51,565 bases of DNA, from the NCBI GenBank assembly GCA_002397275.1, contig DHAA01000046.1:18304-69868 (forward strand). Direction: 5' to 3'. Of this stretch, positions 50,501 through 51,565 are shown one piece after another (within the stretch, counting starts at the first letter, position 1; each line of letters opens with the position of its first letter). This DNA comes from Thermacetogenium sp. UBA4966 (GTDB lineage Bacteria; Bacillota; DSM-12270; Thermacetogeniales; Thermacetogeniaceae). Made by a program: the position numbers and the translations under genes. The notes under the pieces are model-generated. The model worked only from the letters and a program-made list of their open reading frames with translations, was not told where the DNA came from and did no database searches.

Positions 50501-51349
50501 GCCTGTCGGGTCGTCTAAACCCCAATCCTCACGGCGCCGGCAGAGTAAAAAAGGACACTCCACATTACAGCCCATTGTAACAACAATATCTACAGGCGGG
50601 ATGTCGGACAGCAGTTTGGAATACTGCGTCTTTTCCATGTTAATTCCATAAATCTCTTTTACGAGCCGCACAGCGTCTTGATTGATTTGCGGCTTTGTTT
50701 CTGTTCCGGCGGAATAACAATCGAACACGCCCCCCGCAAAATGCTGGCAAAGGGCTTCCGCAATTTGAGAGCGGCAGGAGTTATGCACACAGATAAAAGC
50801 AACCTTTTTCCTGCCCATTACTGCTTTATATTTTCTATCTGCTAAAACTGAAACAAATATGCCCAAAAGGACTTGAGGTGCAAGAGTATGGATAACAATA
50901 GAAAATATAGTGTTCAACAAACTGTTCCCCACCAAAACCGTTGTTTGAACCAGTCCCACTACCATCAAAGGTCTATGATATGGCGAAAAAAGACTATAGG
51001 CTGATGGAACAAATATGTCTACGCCATAAACCATTGAATGGAGAAAAAATGTCGATACGCAGGAAACAGCCGCAATGATTAAAAAACCATTTTTTGCATT
51101 TCTCATACGGTCTGAGTACAATGCTGCTCCACAGATGCAGATTATGATGAACAAAAGCAGGTTTATTATACTCTGAAAGATATATGGTGCTCTATCTGTA
51201 AACATTTTCTTCCACTCGATTGGATTCGATACATCTTCCATACCGTCTATTGCAAGCGGTACATAAACGAAACTTCCTATTAACAAAATTATTGTAGTTA
51301 CAAGCGCTAAAGCAATGAAACTCCAGAATTTCCATCTCGATTTTTTCAT
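50477..51349 (-). CDS. membrane domain fused to thioredoxin-type arsenate reductase (ArsC), 3' end frameshifted
   Basis: 290 residues to the premature stop. The N-terminal 180 residues have about five hydrophobic segments (about 10-30, 58-78, 88-110, 127-145, 150-170) and do not look like ArsB or ACR3. Residues 181-290 match ArsC of the low-molecular-weight phosphatase fold: ICVHNSCRSQ (CX5R, Cys187-Arg193), TMGCNVECPFLLCRRREDWGLDDPTGK with the resolving cysteines. It reduces arsenate to arsenite for export. The true C-terminus is in the next frame. The ATG (51349) has AAGGACAT and AGGAG upstream. No ars operon gene lies nearby, so the fused membrane part may substitute for a partner; that is inference. 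Confidence 0.8.
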   Translation of the reverse strand: MKKSRWKFWSFIALALVTTIILLIGSFVYVPLAIDGMEDVSNPIEWKKMFTDRAPYIFQSIINLLLFIIICICGAALYSDRMRNAKNGFLIIAAVSCVSTFFLHSMVYGVDIFVPSAYSLFSPYHRPLMVVGLVQTTVLVGNSLLNTIFSIVIHTLAPQVLLGIFVSVLADRKYKAVMGRKKVAFICVHNSCRSQIAEALCQHFAGGVFDCYSAGTETKPQINQDAVRLVKEIYGINMEKTQYSKLLSDIPPVDIVVTMGCNVECPFLLCRRREDWGLDDPTGKKRRGIY

Positions 51350-51437
51350 ATGTCCTTTCTCCTCACGCCAATCATTTATATGTGTCTAATCATATAATTA
51401 GGATAACATGCCAACATGAATAATAGATGACATTTAG

Positions 51438-51565
51438 CTTACAGTTTCGTCACCTTGAATGCTATAGTCGCCAAATTCAAACCACCTAACAATCTCCTGT
51501 TCGTCTACGTATTTTCGCGTTTTATAAATAATCCGAAGTTCGAACCTAAATTCCGGGCCGTTTAT
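51438..51565 (-). CDS. 3' end of an unidentified protein, cut by the window edge
   Basis: The minus strand is open from the edge to a TAA at 51438-51440 and encodes about 42 residues: PEFRFELRIIYKTRK, then VDEQEIVRWFEFGDY and SIQGDETVS. It looks like natural protein, but I do not recognise the family. Its start is outside the window. Bases 51350-51437 hold the ArsC fusion's ribosome-binding site and a CTAAT/ATTAG inverted pair. Confidence 0.45.

Overview
The window reads as a chromosomal segment of an endospore-forming member of the Firmicutes, class Clostridia. The signs are the 3' part of a sporulation sigma factor (SigK type), DUF1540 and DUF1858 small proteins, an IreB/RuvX/DUF1292/MltG cluster next to alaS, tRNA genes with encoded CCA, a cobalamin riboswitch ahead of cobO, and sigma-A promoters with clean -35/-10 boxes. 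The species cannot be named from the sequence alone.

Layout. 1-3.0 kb: the C-terminal half of SigK, whose homology starts exactly where skin-type elements split sigK in other spore formers, then two small proteins and a class B penicillin-binding protein. 3.4-12.3 kb: a cell-surface block with an O-antigen-ligase/TPR membrane protein, then (minus strand) an LRR protein, a very large CARDB-like protein and a secreted protein with InlB-like and cell-wall-binding repeats. 12.7-26.2 kb: a housekeeping block on the minus strand whose content follows the Bacillus subtilis yrv/yrr region (rarA, nifS, YrrD-like, AI-2E/YrrI-like, alaS, ireB, ruvX, DUF1292, mltG), with a ferredoxin-fused aldo/keto reductase, a VanW protein and a riboswitch-controlled cobO inserted. 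26.3-30 kb: two small proteins and, on the plus strand, an AAA+ ATPase/VWA pair that resembles magnesium-chelatase I and D subunits but has no chelatase H subunit nearby. 30-35 kb: mnmG, a rhomboid protease, a 59-residue protein with a structured leader, and gltX followed by tRNA-Gln and tRNA-Glu. 35-51.5 kb: an accessory, transport-rich region with an HEPN-like protein, an MFS pump, a heterodimeric ABC transporter preceded by two DtxR/IdeR-like palindromes, a surface metallophosphoesterase, a TetR-MFS-FtsX-LolD-type export operon that ends in a truncated phosphotransferase, and a membrane protein fused to arsenate reductase.

How the parts work together. The housekeeping block covers translation (alaS, gltX, tRNAs, mnmG), replication rescue (rarA), sulfur delivery (nifS), redox (trxA), cell-wall synthesis and trimming (PBP, MltG) and Holliday-junction or rRNA processing (ruvX). 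The accessory block looks like metal or siderophore uptake, drug efflux and arsenic detoxification under local regulators.

The most striking feature of the accessory genes is how many reading frames break or switch: the FtsX permease at a T5 run, the ArsC fusion at an A5 run, the HEPN-like gene at an A7 run, the metallophosphoesterase inside its signal peptide, and perhaps the LRR/CARDB junction. In the first two, the missing family-conserved C-terminus is visible in the next frame. The large housekeeping genes are intact. Either the accessory genes are decaying, or homopolymer errors were corrected less well there. The best candidates for something little described are the AAA+/VWA pair, the membrane-ArsC fusion and the leader of the 59-residue gene.
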